A stretch of DNA of 64,000 nt from Saprospiraceae bacterium (GTDB lineage Bacteria > Bacteroidota > Bacteroidia > Chitinophagales > Saprospiraceae). The notes under the pieces were generated by a model. That model did no database searches. It saw only the letters and a list, made by a program, of their open reading frames with translations, and was not told where the DNA came from. Shown one piece after another: positions 35,697 through 44,481 of this stretch. How positions within the stretch are numbered: the stretch's first letter is position 1; every line of letters starts with the position of its first letter. The stretch is taken from the NCBI GenBank assembly GCA_020628095.1, contig JAHDFP010000004.1:186001-250000 (forward strand), read 5' to 3'. A program made the translations under genes and the position numbers.

Positions 35697-38279
35697 ATGA
35701 AACACCTCTTTCTACTTTCCTTTCTTCTTGTGACAACAGCGACGAAAGCCCAATCACAACCGAATATTCTCCTAGTCATCGCAGATGATCTCGGCACCGA
35801 CGCACTAGACAATTATGGTATCAATGTCCCCAACACTCCTAATACTCCTACGATCAACGAATTACGACAAGAGGGAATATCCTATATGAACACATGGGCA
35901 ACGCCCCTATGTACGTCTACACGTGCGACCATGATGAGTGGAAAGTATGGTATAAAAACAAATGTCATGCAGGTCCCTGGAAATCTAGACCTAGAGCATG
36001 AGTCTATATTTACTTATATCGATAGGCAAACGAATAATTCCTATAGCACCGCGGTCATAGGAAAATGGCATATTTCTAATCCATCCAATATCGACCACCC
36101 CTTTGAGCATGGCTTAGACCACTATGAGGGTGTCCTAGATGGGGCCATTAATGATTATTATAACTGGGAAAAGGTGGAAAATGGGAATTTTGTAAGAGTG
36201 CGGGAGTATGTAACCACGCATCTCACGGATGCTGCTATTGATTGGATTGGTAATCAGGACAAACCTTGGTTTTTATGGTTGGCACATATTGCACCGCATA
36301 GTCCTTTTCAGGTTCCTCCCGATGGTCTCTACTCGACAGATAATCCGACGTCCAATAGAGAAGTCTATAATGCCAGCATCGAAGCTCTGGATCATGAGAT
36401 GGGAAGACTACTAGACAGCATGGACGAAGAGACAAGGAATAATACGGTCATTATATTCATAGGAGATAATGGCACGCCTAATGGGGTGATGCGCGGATTT
36501 CCTACACAACACGGCAAAGGAACGCTCTACGAAGGAGGCATCCGAGTCCCTATGATCATCAGCGGTCATGGTGTAACCAGACAGGGTGCAGAAGATTATG
36601 GATTGACTCAGGTCAATGATCTTCATGCCACAATTATCGAGATGACGTCCAATGCGCTTTCTGGTGGCATCTATAATAGTTATAGCTTACTGCCATCTTT
36701 GTCAGACGAAAACACGATAGAGAGAAATTATATCTATTCTGACTTTAGAGAAGATAGTGTCTTGTCATGGGCAATCAGAAACGATCAATATAAGCTGATC
36801 CAAAGCGATACTGGGAGCATAGAGTTTTATAAAATAGACATTACTCGTGATGAGACCGATAACCTGATATCTAATCTTACTGCAGAAGAAGAACAGATCC
36901 TGCAAGAACTGCAAGCCGAAGCGGAAACAATCAGGACAGATTGGTCCTGTCAAGATTTTATTTTGAATGGTGAAGAACAGGGAGTGGATGATTGCAACAC
37001 AAATAATTCTGATTGTAATGAGGTGGATGTACTCAGCTCAGAAAATATAGGTTGCTGTGATACACCAGACGAGCCCAGCGTCTATTACGAATACGAAGAA
37101 AGTAATATGAGACACATATACTCTAATGGCTTTCCTAATCATGATTATTGCTATAATAACAATAATATTCCTGAGCAGTCTTATCATTATTTCAGAATAG
37201 ATAAAGAGCCAGCGTTAACCACCAATATAACTTCTATCGTCAGAGATAATGGGCGCCCATTCAGGCATTATGGTGTCGCACTTAATGGGGTTCTTTTGTC
37301 CCCAGCACCAGGTACACCGTTCATATATGTCAACAAAAATACGGGAGAGTTTAATTGGGACTGGGTCTATGAGCCGACTAACAATCAGGGCGATGGTATG
37401 GATCAAGTACGTCTAGATTGTGCCACAGCGCACACGAATCAGTCAGGTTATCATTATCATGGAGAAATGTTTGAGCATTTAGAGACAGACAGGCCAGGTA
37501 TAACATCTGCGACGGCTATATCTGAGCCTTATCAGATAGGGTGGGCATCAGATGGTTTTCCTATTATCTATAAGTTCGGCCCAGATGCTAATGGTCAAAT
37601 AAGAGAACTCATGCCAAGTTATAGACTAAAAAGTGGTGAGCGACCAGGTGACGGTATCACAGCACCTTGCGGACCATATACTGGAAAGTATACCGTCGAT
37701 TACGAATATGTCCAGGGGCTGGGAGATCTAGATGAATGCAATGGTATGGCAGCAGAGATAACATTACGTACCGCGCTAGGTACAGAGACATTTGCTTATT
37801 ACTATGTCGTCACATCGACCTTCCCACAGATAGGCCGGTGTCTCAAGGGTAATGCTAGTCCCGATTTTGAAAACTCGGCGGACAATATAACAGGTATTGA
37901 TATGGACGGTGATGGTTATCTCTCACAGTTTGATTGTGATGATAATGATCCGAATATAAATCCAAGTGCAGAGGATATTCCAGATAATGGTATAGATGAG
38001 GATTGTGATGGCACGGACCTCCGCACCGCCATATACGAACTATCTAATAGCATCATTAGTATTTTCCCTAATCCCGCAGTGAACATCATCAATATAAATG
38101 TCAACGGCCCACTTAATTACCGAGCGACCTTATTAGATATGAATGGTAAGCAGATTATATCTGCTAAAAACACAAATCAAATCAGTGTACAAGAAATAGC
38201 ATCGGGAACTTACATATTAGAAATCAAAGACTTGAGTACTGATAACAAGATTATAGAAAGGATCGTAATAGGAAATTAG
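35697..38279 (+). CDS. Secreted sulfatase fused to YHYH and MopE-type domains with T9SS sorting domain
   Basis: An 860-residue four-part secreted protein. Residues 1-20 are a signal peptide. Residues about 21-420 are an alkaline-phosphatase-fold sulfatase: IADDLG metal site, and CTSTR at 72-76, the C-x-S-x-R motif where Cys becomes formylglycine. Residues about 440-725 form a YHYH domain (SGYHYHGEMFEHL near 584), of unknown function. Residues about 735-775 are a Cys/Asp-rich MopE-like metal motif (MDGDGYLSQFDCDDNDP; IDEDCDGTD). The last 75 residues are a T9SS type A sorting domain (SIFPNPAVNIININV to SGTYILEI). It may desulfate polysaccharides at the cell surface. No PUL genes or formylglycine-generating enzyme are in the window. 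Confidence 0.85.
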   Translation: MKHLFLLSFLLVTTATKAQSQPNILLVIADDLGTDALDNYGINVPNTPNTPTINELRQEGISYMNTWATPLCTSTRATMMSGKYGIKTNVMQVPGNLDLEHESIFTYIDRQTNNSYSTAVIGKWHISNPSNIDHPFEHGLDHYEGVLDGAINDYYNWEKVENGNFVRVREYVTTHLTDAAIDWIGNQDKPWFLWLAHIAPHSPFQVPPDGLYSTDNPTSNREVYNASIEALDHEMGRLLDSMDEETRNNTVIIFIGDNGTPNGVMRGFPTQHGKGTLYEGGIRVPMIISGHGVTRQGAEDYGLTQVNDLHATIIEMTSNALSGGIYNSYSLLPSLSDENTIERNYIYSDFREDSVLSWAIRNDQYKLIQSDTGSIEFYKIDITRDETDNLISNLTAEEEQILQELQAEAETIRTDWSCQDFILNGEEQGVDDCNTNNSDCNEVDVLSSENIGCCDTPDEPSVYYEYEESNMRHIYSNGFPNHDYCYNNNNIPEQSYHYFRIDKEPALTTNITSIVRDNGRPFRHYGVALNGVLLSPAPGTPFIYVNKNTGEFNWDWVYEPTNNQGDGMDQVRLDCATAHTNQSGYHYHGEMFEHLETDRPGITSATAISEPYQIGWASDGFPIIYKFGPDANGQIRELMPSYRLKSGERPGDGITAPCGPYTGKYTVDYEYVQGLGDLDECNGMAAEITLRTALGTETFAYYYVVTSTFPQIGRCLKGNASPDFENSADNITGIDMDGDGYLSQFDCDDNDPNINPSAEDIPDNGIDEDCDGTDLRTAIYELSNSIISIFPNPAVNIININVNGPLNYRATLLDMNGKQIISAKNTNQISVQEIASGTYILEIKDLSTDNKIIERIVIGN

Positions 38280-38453
38280 AAGGGTAAAAGGATAAGAATG
38301 GTAATGTCAACAGGCTTATAAACGAGGCCAATGTGAATAAGCAAAATATTCTTTTACTTTGATCTAATAAATAGTACTAAGATCATAGACAAAGAATCCT
38401 ACGCTCAGTTATACAAAAGATACAACCTACCGATCCAGTTTTCGCCAGCATGG

Positions 38454-39338
38454 ATGGACGCGGTATGTGTTAAAGGTGACTGGTCGGTGGTCATTTCTTA
38501 TGATAAGGATGATAACCTAGAAGGTGTACTCATGTATCATATACGAAAGTATAGGGGCTTTACATTTATCCTTATGCCTATGATGACTTTCTATAATGGT
38601 ATTTATTTTCATTATAGAGAAAGTATTAAGGTGCATCGCAAAACATCGTTTCAGCATGCCGTAATCAATAAGCTCTTAGATCAATTGCCTTCATACGACC
38701 TATATTACCAACAATTTTCTACGGCTTTTGATAACTGGTTACCATATTACTGGAGAGGATATAGGCAGTCCACACGGTATACCTATGTTATAGATAGGAG
38801 CGACGGAGAAGAACAACTATGGTCTGCACTCAAAGGCAATGTGCGCAGACATATTAATAAAGCCAAAGAATTGTGTGTTATAGAAAAGACCAACTTTAAA
38901 GATTTCTGGACCGCACTAGAAACTTCTTTTGTGGAAAGAAACAGGCCTGTTCCTTTTGATAAAAACGTACTCTCCCGCCTTATCCACGCCATGACCAATG
39001 AAGGGAGTGGAGAGCTTCTTTTGTGTAAGCATAAAGAAACGGGACAGGTGCTAGCTGGTAATTTTATTGCTTATGATAGCGAACGGTCTTACTATGTGTG
39101 TGGTTTTTATAATCACAAAGAAAAAAATATCGGAGGCATGTCATATCTCTTATGGCATAATATAATTAACGCCAAAACGAGATATTTTGATTTTGAAGGA
39201 AGTATGATAAAAGACATAGAATTCTTTTTCAGAACCTTTGGAGGTAAGATGACACCGCACTACAAAATTTGGAAAGTGAATAACCCGCTGCTTCGTCTGA
39301 TTCTAAAATTCAAAAAAGTAGACTTCCTTGACCAATGA
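38454..39338 (+). CDS. FemAB/GNAT-like acyltransferase (start uncertain)
   Basis: At least 294 residues of the FemAB-like/BioF2-like GNAT superfamily common in Bacteroidota exopolysaccharide and cell-wall loci. Typical phrases are LYYQQFSTAFDNWLPYYWRG, NVRRHINKAKE, and the late GGMSYLLWHNI followed by FDFEGSMIKDIEFFFRTFGG. The first ATG is at 38454, but the same frame is coding-like for about 24 further codons upstream (IDKESYAQLYKRYNLPI then QFSPAW), aligning with the family N-terminus. No ATG, GTG or TTG lies in that frame after the stop at 38334; ATC at 38382 or ATA at 38385 would fit. It overlaps the VpsJ-like gene by 11 bases. Confidence 0.78.
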   Translation: MDAVCVKGDWSVVISYDKDDNLEGVLMYHIRKYRGFTFILMPMMTFYNGIYFHYRESIKVHRKTSFQHAVINKLLDQLPSYDLYYQQFSTAFDNWLPYYWRGYRQSTRYTYVIDRSDGEEQLWSALKGNVRRHINKAKELCVIEKTNFKDFWTALETSFVERNRPVPFDKNVLSRLIHAMTNEGSGELLLCKHKETGQVLAGNFIAYDSERSYYVCGFYNHKEKNIGGMSYLLWHNIINAKTRYFDFEGSMIKDIEFFFRTFGGKMTPHYKIWKVNNPLLRLILKFKKVDFLDQ

Positions 39339-40422
39339 TATTATAGATCAACTAGGTGGTGTCGAACTACTAAAAAAAAGAATTGATCTCAGTCTTTTAT
39401 GGTTGGATAATAGCCTAGCTGCTTGCAATAACCAAGGCTCGTCTGCTTATCGACACGCACTGGGAAAGTGGGCACCCATATACCCTGAGACAACGGGCTA
39501 TCTGCTAGGCACTTACGTCCAAGGGAATCTGCAGTCGTCTGACGAAAGCCTTAGAGACCAGAGGGTCGATATTATTTTTTCTAATGTCATCCCATATTTA
39601 GTATCACTCCAGAACAAAGGCGGTAGCTTTAGAGATCCATCTACTGGTGAGACACTTAATGTCTTTGATACAAGTCAGATTATCAAAGGTCTCATTGATG
39701 TCTACCCAATCATCGCCGTCAGCAATCCGTCATACATTATTGATGCTATAGATAAAGCATATCATTGGATTATATCTAATCTGAATGATGGAGGCATCTT
39801 TGATGACTATAATTATGTATCAGGATATAACCCATCATACTACTCCAGAGTAGCATGGGTACTCTTGTCTGTTGAAAATATATTGCAGTATGCGAATAAG
39901 AAGTCATTGGCATTATTACAATATGTCTTGTCATTACAGAACGAGAATTTGAGTTTCAGAAACTGGGGACTTTACCCTCAGCAAGCTGGTCTGAGTCACA
40001 CCATAGCCTATACACTAAGGGGCTTATGGGAATCTGCAACCATACTCAGCGAAGATCCTATAAAAAGTAATGTCAAAAAAACTATAGAAAAGATCAATCA
40101 AGAGATACTGAAAACAAAAAAGTGTCCAGCTACCTATGACCAAAACTGGAGAGGCGACTATTCTTATATCTGCTCCACAGGTAACGCCCAACTAGCAATC
40201 TTGAATCTACTTATCACAGAACGAACCAAGGACAAGTCGTTTTTAGGACCAATTACACATTTATTATCACCTCTCTTAAAACACCAAAAAAGAACAGGTA
40301 AAAATAAAGGCGCAGTCTCTGCTTCTATACCTATCTGGGGAAAGTACCAGCGCTTTCGTTATACTAACTGGACGCAAAAGTTTTTAGCCGATGCCTTAGT
40401 GCTTTTATTGAAGATGAGATAG
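39328..40422 (+). CDS. VpsJ-like alpha/alpha-toroid protein (exopolysaccharide-associated)
   Basis: A 364-residue alpha/alpha-toroid protein. Hallmarks of the VpsJ-like family are WAPIYPETTGYLLGTYV (about residues 48-64), FDTSQIIKGL (about 112), YYSRVAWVLLS, LSHTIAYTLRGLWE (about 220), WRGDYSYICSTGNAQLAI and the closing PIWGKYQRFRYTNWTQKF. The family accompanies extracellular polysaccharide synthesis (vpsJ in Vibrio cholerae biofilm genes) and resembles glycoside lyases or hydrolases; its reaction is not established. Start is TTG at 39328 inside the upstream gene; there is no ATG alternative. It forms a coupled pair with the acyltransferase. Confidence 0.72.
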   Translation: MTNDIIDQLGGVELLKKRIDLSLLWLDNSLAACNNQGSSAYRHALGKWAPIYPETTGYLLGTYVQGNLQSSDESLRDQRVDIIFSNVIPYLVSLQNKGGSFRDPSTGETLNVFDTSQIIKGLIDVYPIIAVSNPSYIIDAIDKAYHWIISNLNDGGIFDDYNYVSGYNPSYYSRVAWVLLSVENILQYANKKSLALLQYVLSLQNENLSFRNWGLYPQQAGLSHTIAYTLRGLWESATILSEDPIKSNVKKTIEKINQEILKTKKCPATYDQNWRGDYSYICSTGNAQLAILNLLITERTKDKSFLGPITHLLSPLLKHQKRTGKNKGAVSASIPIWGKYQRFRYTNWTQKFLADALVLLLKMR

Positions 40423-40497
40423 CAAGGCGATCACTCATATAAGTATTAGAAGCTGTGACATCGAGGCTTCAGTTATGAGTTATTATTCTGGTGGTGA

Positions 40498-40528
40498 TTG
40501 TTATTTGATGGTGATAAGTCTATTTTTG
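40498..40528 (+). promoter_or_regulatory. Promoter of the trans-sulfuration gene
   Basis: TTG at 40498-40500 and TATTTTTG at 40521-40528, separated by 20 bases, match the Bacteroidota -33/-7 consensus. The expected transcript would start near 40535, 11 bases before the ATG at 40546. This argues against the in-frame TTG at 40498 as a start codon. Confidence 0.55.
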
Positions 40529-40545
40529 ACAAAAATTTTGACGCA

Positions 40546-41691
40546 ATGAAATTCGGTACTAAAGCGATACATGCGGGTGTAGAACCAGACCCATCATCAG
40601 GGGCCATAATGACTCCTATTTTTCAGACCTCCACCTATGTCCAAAAAGCGCCAGGTGACCATAAGGGTTATGAATATGCCAGAACACAAAATCCCACAAG
40701 GGATGCCTTACAAAAGAGTCTTGCGGCCTTAGAAAATGGTCGATATGGAATCTGCTATGCGAGTGGATTAGCAGCGATGGACGCCATCGTCAAAATGCTC
40801 AAAAGCGGCGATGAAGTTATAGGGACTAATGACCTATACGGCGGATCATATCGCTTACTAACTAAGTGCTATGGCCAGTTTGGTATCAAATCTCATTTTA
40901 TCGACCTCACCGATCCAAAGAAACTAGAAGGCTACATTAATAAAAACACGAAGCTCCTTTGGATAGAGACACCGACTAATCCTATGCTCGGGATTGTAGA
41001 TATAAAAGCCATCTGCGAGATAGCCAAGAAACACAAAATACTTACCGTCGTAGATAACACGTTTGCTTCTCCTTATCTACAGCAACCACTGGACTTAGGA
41101 GCGGATATCGTGATGCACAGTTGTACCAAGTACTTAGGGGGGCACTCTGACGTGGTTATGGGTGCCGTCATAACACGTAGTAAGAGAATCGCGGACAAGC
41201 TATATTTCATACAAAATGCAACAGGGGCTGTGCCAGGGCCGCAAGACTGCTTCCTTATGCTAAGGGGAATCAAAACCTTGCACCTACGAGTACAGCGATC
41301 TAGTGAGAATGCCAAAGCCATAGCGGAATTTTTACTAAAAGAGAAAAAAGTGTCTAAGGTCTACTACCCAGGATTCAAGACACACCCTAATCATAAGATT
41401 GCTAAGAAACAAATGAGTCACTTTGGAGGTATGGTGTCTTTTGACCTCAAGGCAAACACCTTCGCAGCAGCCAAAAAAGTATTGAAAGGGACTAAGTTGT
41501 TTGCTTTAGCAGAATCACTGGGAGGAGTAGAGTCTCTTATAGGTCACCCTGCTTCTATGACGCATGCCTCTATCCCGAAAGAAGATCGACTCAAGGTAGG
41601 CTTAACGGATTCCTTGATAAGACTGAGCGTAGGCATCGAAGACATAGAAGACCTCAAGGCTGATCTGGCAAAAGCACTGTCTAAGCTGTAG
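40546..41691 (+). CDS. Trans-sulfuration PLP enzyme (cystathionine gamma-synthase/lyase type)
   Basis: About 381 residues from the ATG at 40546 (MKFGTKAIHAGVEPDP). The Cys/Met-metabolism PLP family is clear: IFQTSTYVQ, EYARTQNPTR, the PLP-lysine motif HSCTKYLGGHSDVVMG at about 197-212, and the closing LIRLSVGIEDIEDL. Cystathionine gamma-synthase, beta-lyase and gamma-lyase share these features; the sequence alone does not settle which. The homoserine made by ThrA upstream would feed such a step. The gene starts its own unit with a promoter at 40498 and is followed closely by an unknown membrane protein. Confidence 0.92.
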   Translation: MKFGTKAIHAGVEPDPSSGAIMTPIFQTSTYVQKAPGDHKGYEYARTQNPTRDALQKSLAALENGRYGICYASGLAAMDAIVKMLKSGDEVIGTNDLYGGSYRLLTKCYGQFGIKSHFIDLTDPKKLEGYINKNTKLLWIETPTNPMLGIVDIKAICEIAKKHKILTVVDNTFASPYLQQPLDLGADIVMHSCTKYLGGHSDVVMGAVITRSKRIADKLYFIQNATGAVPGPQDCFLMLRGIKTLHLRVQRSSENAKAIAEFLLKEKKVSKVYYPGFKTHPNHKIAKKQMSHFGGMVSFDLKANTFAAAKKVLKGTKLFALAESLGGVESLIGHPASMTHASIPKEDRLKVGLTDSLIRLSVGIEDIEDLKADLAKALSKL

Positions 41692-41696
41692 CAGAG

Positions 41697-42212
41697 GTGA
41701 GGACGGTTTCTTCCATTTGGTTATTATTGTTTCCTGTTTTTCTAGGTGCGGCAACGCATGCTCAAGTAGAGGAAGCACGTATAAAGCCAAAAAAGTCCAA
41801 AGTTCTAATCAAGCTCAAATCAGGCAAAAAAATAAAAGGTTTTCTCTACGACAGTGACAATGACTATATCTATTATATCGAATCTAGAAAAGAGGCTAAA
41901 AAGGTAACAGGCGATCATTACGATCAATGTCAAAAAGTAGCAATCACTGACGTCGAGTCCGTCAGATTCCTCAAAAGCAAACTGGCCTTACTGATACTGG
42001 TTCCTTTGGTTATAGTGGGCCTGCTATTTATCGCTTGGGTCAGAGCCATTTTCGGAGAGTCTTCAGACCCTTTGGTCAATATTAGTTTATTTCTAGCGAT
42101 AGGTTATGCGGCCTTTATTTTTGTGCCCATCGGAAATAAAACTCACCCATCAGAGACCTTTATCATAGAACTAAAATCTAAGTCTCTCAAAGGACAGTAT
42201 ATGAGTGGGTAG
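41697..42212 (+). CDS. Uncharacterised membrane protein with signal peptide
   Basis: A 171-residue protein starting at GTG 41697, five bases after the upstream stop. An N-terminal signal (LLLFPVFLGAATHA) precedes a basic beta-strand region (KVLIKLKSGKKIKGFLYDSD, shortened by its K-G-F core, reminiscent of Sm-like beta hairpins). Two hydrophobic segments follow at about 95-115 and 128-145. The family is unknown to me. Position suggests co-transcription with the PLP enzyme gene. Confidence 0.55.
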   Translation: MRTVSSIWLLLFPVFLGAATHAQVEEARIKPKKSKVLIKLKSGKKIKGFLYDSDNDYIYYIESRKEAKKVTGDHYDQCQKVAITDVESVRFLKSKLALLILVPLVIVGLLFIAWVRAIFGESSDPLVNISLFLAIGYAAFIFVPIGNKTHPSETFIIELKSKSLKGQYMSG

Positions 42213-42362
42213 GTTTCCAGCCCAAAAAATAAATGCCTCTTAATAGAATAGTATGTACCTTCATTTTCTTTTTAAAAAAATCAGTACATCAACATACTTT
42301 ACCACATAGGCAGATACATTAGATGGCATGGTGCTATCTACAGAAAACCCGAAAACTGGTCC

Positions 42363-43031
42363 ATGTACTATAAGGAAACAGTACGACAGATGTATGACAT
42401 CGGGATCGGATCACTGATGATTATTTTTGTTGTCAATATCTTTATAGGGGCGGTGACGGCAGTACAATTCATCTATCAGCTGAGTGGTACTTTTATCCCT
42501 AAATACTACATCGGCTACATCGTCCGTGATATGACGATCATAGAGTTAGCCGCAACTTTCTCATCCATTATCCTTGCTGGTAAAGTGGGGTCCAATATTG
42601 CCTCAGAAATAGGGGGTATGCGCCAAAAAGAGCATATAGATGCTATGGAAATCATGGGCGTCAACACTTCCTCTTATCTCGTCTTACCTAAGCTGGTGGC
42701 TATGATGCTCGTGATACCCATACTGGTATCTGTGGCTGCACTCTTTTCCATAGGCGGAGGATTTATGGCGATTATGGCTTCTGATAATTACTCTAACGAA
42801 GACTTTATACAAGGCCTTAGATCTTTCTTCGTTCCGTGGAATGTATCTATGATGTATATCAAGGCTTTGGTATTCGGATATATTCTGACGTCTATTGCTT
42901 GTTATCAAGGATATTTTGTCAAAGGAGGAAGTATAGAGCTGGGTCAAGCCAGTACGCGCGCGGTGGTATTTGGTATCATAGTCATATTGATAGCGGATTA
43001 TTTACTTGCTGTATTATTGATAGGTGGATAG
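42363..43031 (+). CDS. MlaE-type ABC transporter permease (start uncertain)
   Basis: At least 222 residues of the MlaE/YrbE permease family: GIGSLMIIFVVNIFIGAV, then AGKVGSNIASEIGGMR-x-EHIDAMEIMGV, and five membrane helices. These permeases work with an MlaF ATPase and an MCE protein in lipid transport between membranes. The same frame reads IGRYIRWHGAIYRKPENW immediately upstream of the first ATG at 42363, which matches the usual MlaE N-terminus, but no ATG, GTG or TTG precedes it. A separate ATG at 42254 is one frame off and reaches a run of seven A bases at 42275-42281. No MCE gene follows. Confidence 0.85.
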   Translation: MYYKETVRQMYDIGIGSLMIIFVVNIFIGAVTAVQFIYQLSGTFIPKYYIGYIVRDMTIIELAATFSSIILAGKVGSNIASEIGGMRQKEHIDAMEIMGVNTSSYLVLPKLVAMMLVIPILVSVAALFSIGGGFMAIMASDNYSNEDFIQGLRSFFVPWNVSMMYIKALVFGYILTSIACYQGYFVKGGSIELGQASTRAVVFGIIVILIADYLLAVLLIGG

Positions 43032-43033
43032 AT

Positions 43034-43801
43034 ATGATTACAGCTAAGAACATATTCAAGTCTTTCGGTGACCAAGAGGTACTCAAGGGAATTGACTTTA
43101 CTTTCGAAAAAGCCAAAACCAACCTTATTATAGGAAAGAGTGGTGCTGGAAAGACTGTATTACTTAAGATACTAGTCGGACTTTTTGACCCTACTGATGG
43201 TGAAGTGTTCTATGATGATAATAATCTTTTTGCCTTACCTAAAAGAGACTTGCTACAGCTCCGTATGAAAGTCGGGATGCTTTTCCAAGGTAATGCGCTG
43301 TTTGATTCTATGACGGTAGAGGAAAACATTCGCTTTCCCATGGATATGTTTACCAAGTTTTCTAAAGCGGAAAAACAAAAACAAGTGGATCATTGCCTGG
43401 AACGCGTAAGCCTTCCTGGTATAAATAAAAAATACCCCTCCGAAATCTCTGGGGGTATGCAAAAGCGTGTAGGTATCGCACGTGCAATCGTACTTAATCC
43501 TAAGTATCTATTCGCGGATGAGCCTAACTCAGGGCTAGATCCTAAAACCGCAATCACCATAGACGAATTGCTCTCTGATATAACCAAGGACAATAAGATC
43601 ACAACCATTATCAATACCCATGACATGAATTCTGTGATGGAAATCGGGGAGAATATTTGTTTACTACATCTCGGTAAATTGGCGTGGCAAGGAAACAAAG
43701 ACCAAGTACTGGAAGAGAAAAATGAGATATTGCAAAACTTCATTTTCGCCAGTCCATTCTTGCAAAAACTTAAGGCGCGTGCGCTGAGTAAACCAGAATA
43801 A
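43034..43801 (+). CDS. MlaF-type ABC transporter ATPase
   Basis: About 255 residues from the ATG at 43034, two bases after the permease stop. Walker A is LIIGKSGAGKTVL, the signature is ISGGMQKRVGIARAI, and Walker B is YLFADEPNSGLDP with the H-loop in INTHDMNS. This is the Ttg2A/MlaF group, which drives lipid movement between inner and outer membrane. The open frame continues upstream to 42836 but there it only shadows the permease gene. It forms a two-gene unit with MlaE, followed by a Sel1 protein. Confidence 0.93.
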   Translation: MITAKNIFKSFGDQEVLKGIDFTFEKAKTNLIIGKSGAGKTVLLKILVGLFDPTDGEVFYDDNNLFALPKRDLLQLRMKVGMLFQGNALFDSMTVEENIRFPMDMFTKFSKAEKQKQVDHCLERVSLPGINKKYPSEISGGMQKRVGIARAIVLNPKYLFADEPNSGLDPKTAITIDELLSDITKDNKITTIINTHDMNSVMEIGENICLLHLGKLAWQGNKDQVLEEKNEILQNFIFASPFLQKLKARALSKPE

Positions 43802-43807
43802 GGTGCA

Positions 43808-44452
43808 ATGGAATATAGAATCATCATCATTGCTCTTACCTTTTTATTCCCTTCTAAAGATTTTTATGCACAAGCTTTTTCTGATGCAGAACTACAATTC
43901 AAAGACGGATATGATGCTCTGTTGAGTGGTAATACCGAAAAAGCGTTAAGGATTTTCGAAATAGAAATCTTTGAGAATGAAAACTATGATGCCGTCCCCT
44001 ATTATAGAACGGCTTACTGTGCTAGCTCAGAAGAAAATTCACCATCACAAAAGAAAATAAACAAAGCCGCAAAGCTGGCAAGGAAAGCGGGTAACTACTG
44101 GGGTGCAAGCCAGACTAAAAAAGACTTTAAGAAAGCCATGCCACTGATCAGAGAAAAGGCCAATAAAGGAAACGCCATTGCTCAATATACATTAGGAGCG
44201 GCCTACTATTTTGGAATAGCCTTAAAGAAGAACCACGACTTAGCCTTTGAATATCTAAAATTAGCCTCAGATCAAGGCTTATCATGTGCTAAGTTTGGCT
44301 TAGGAACTTTATATGCCGAAGGTCAAGGTGTAGAAAAAAACCTTGAAAAAGGTATTGCACTCATAGAAGAGTCAATACAATCAAGCTCTCGAAAATTTCA
44401 AACCAAGTATCTCAAAAAACTTAAGAAGAGAGCAAGTAAACAAAAGAAATAA
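43808..44452 (+). CDS. Secreted Sel1-repeat protein
   Basis: A 214-residue protein with a signal peptide (IIALTFLFPSKDFYAQA). Residues about 25-75 look like a TPR-like pair (KDGYDALLSGNTEKALRIF). Two Sel1-like repeats follow at about 115-190 (GNAIAQYTLGAAYYFGIALKK and GLSCAKFGLGTLYAEGQGV), ending in a lysine-rich tail. Sel1 repeats mediate protein contacts in the periplasm. It begins six bases after the MlaF gene, so it may be co-transcribed; a role with the transporter is only inferred. Confidence 0.75.
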   Translation: MEYRIIIIALTFLFPSKDFYAQAFSDAELQFKDGYDALLSGNTEKALRIFEIEIFENENYDAVPYYRTAYCASSEENSPSQKKINKAAKLARKAGNYWGASQTKKDFKKAMPLIREKANKGNAIAQYTLGAAYYFGIALKKNHDLAFEYLKLASDQGLSCAKFGLGTLYAEGQGVEKNLEKGIALIEESIQSSSRKFQTKYLKKLKKRASKQKK

Positions 44453-44481
44453 TCTACGTCAAAAATTTGCTTTGATAGGCC

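Noticed and set aside
42836-43033. N-terminal extension of the MlaF frame
   Set aside because: It only re-reads the MlaE gene in another frame; the ATG at 43034 gives the standard ATPase N-terminus two bases after the MlaE stop.
43390-43830. A 146-codon - strand frame across the MlaF gene
   Set aside because: Antisense to an ABC ATPase with all motifs present; no independent evidence.
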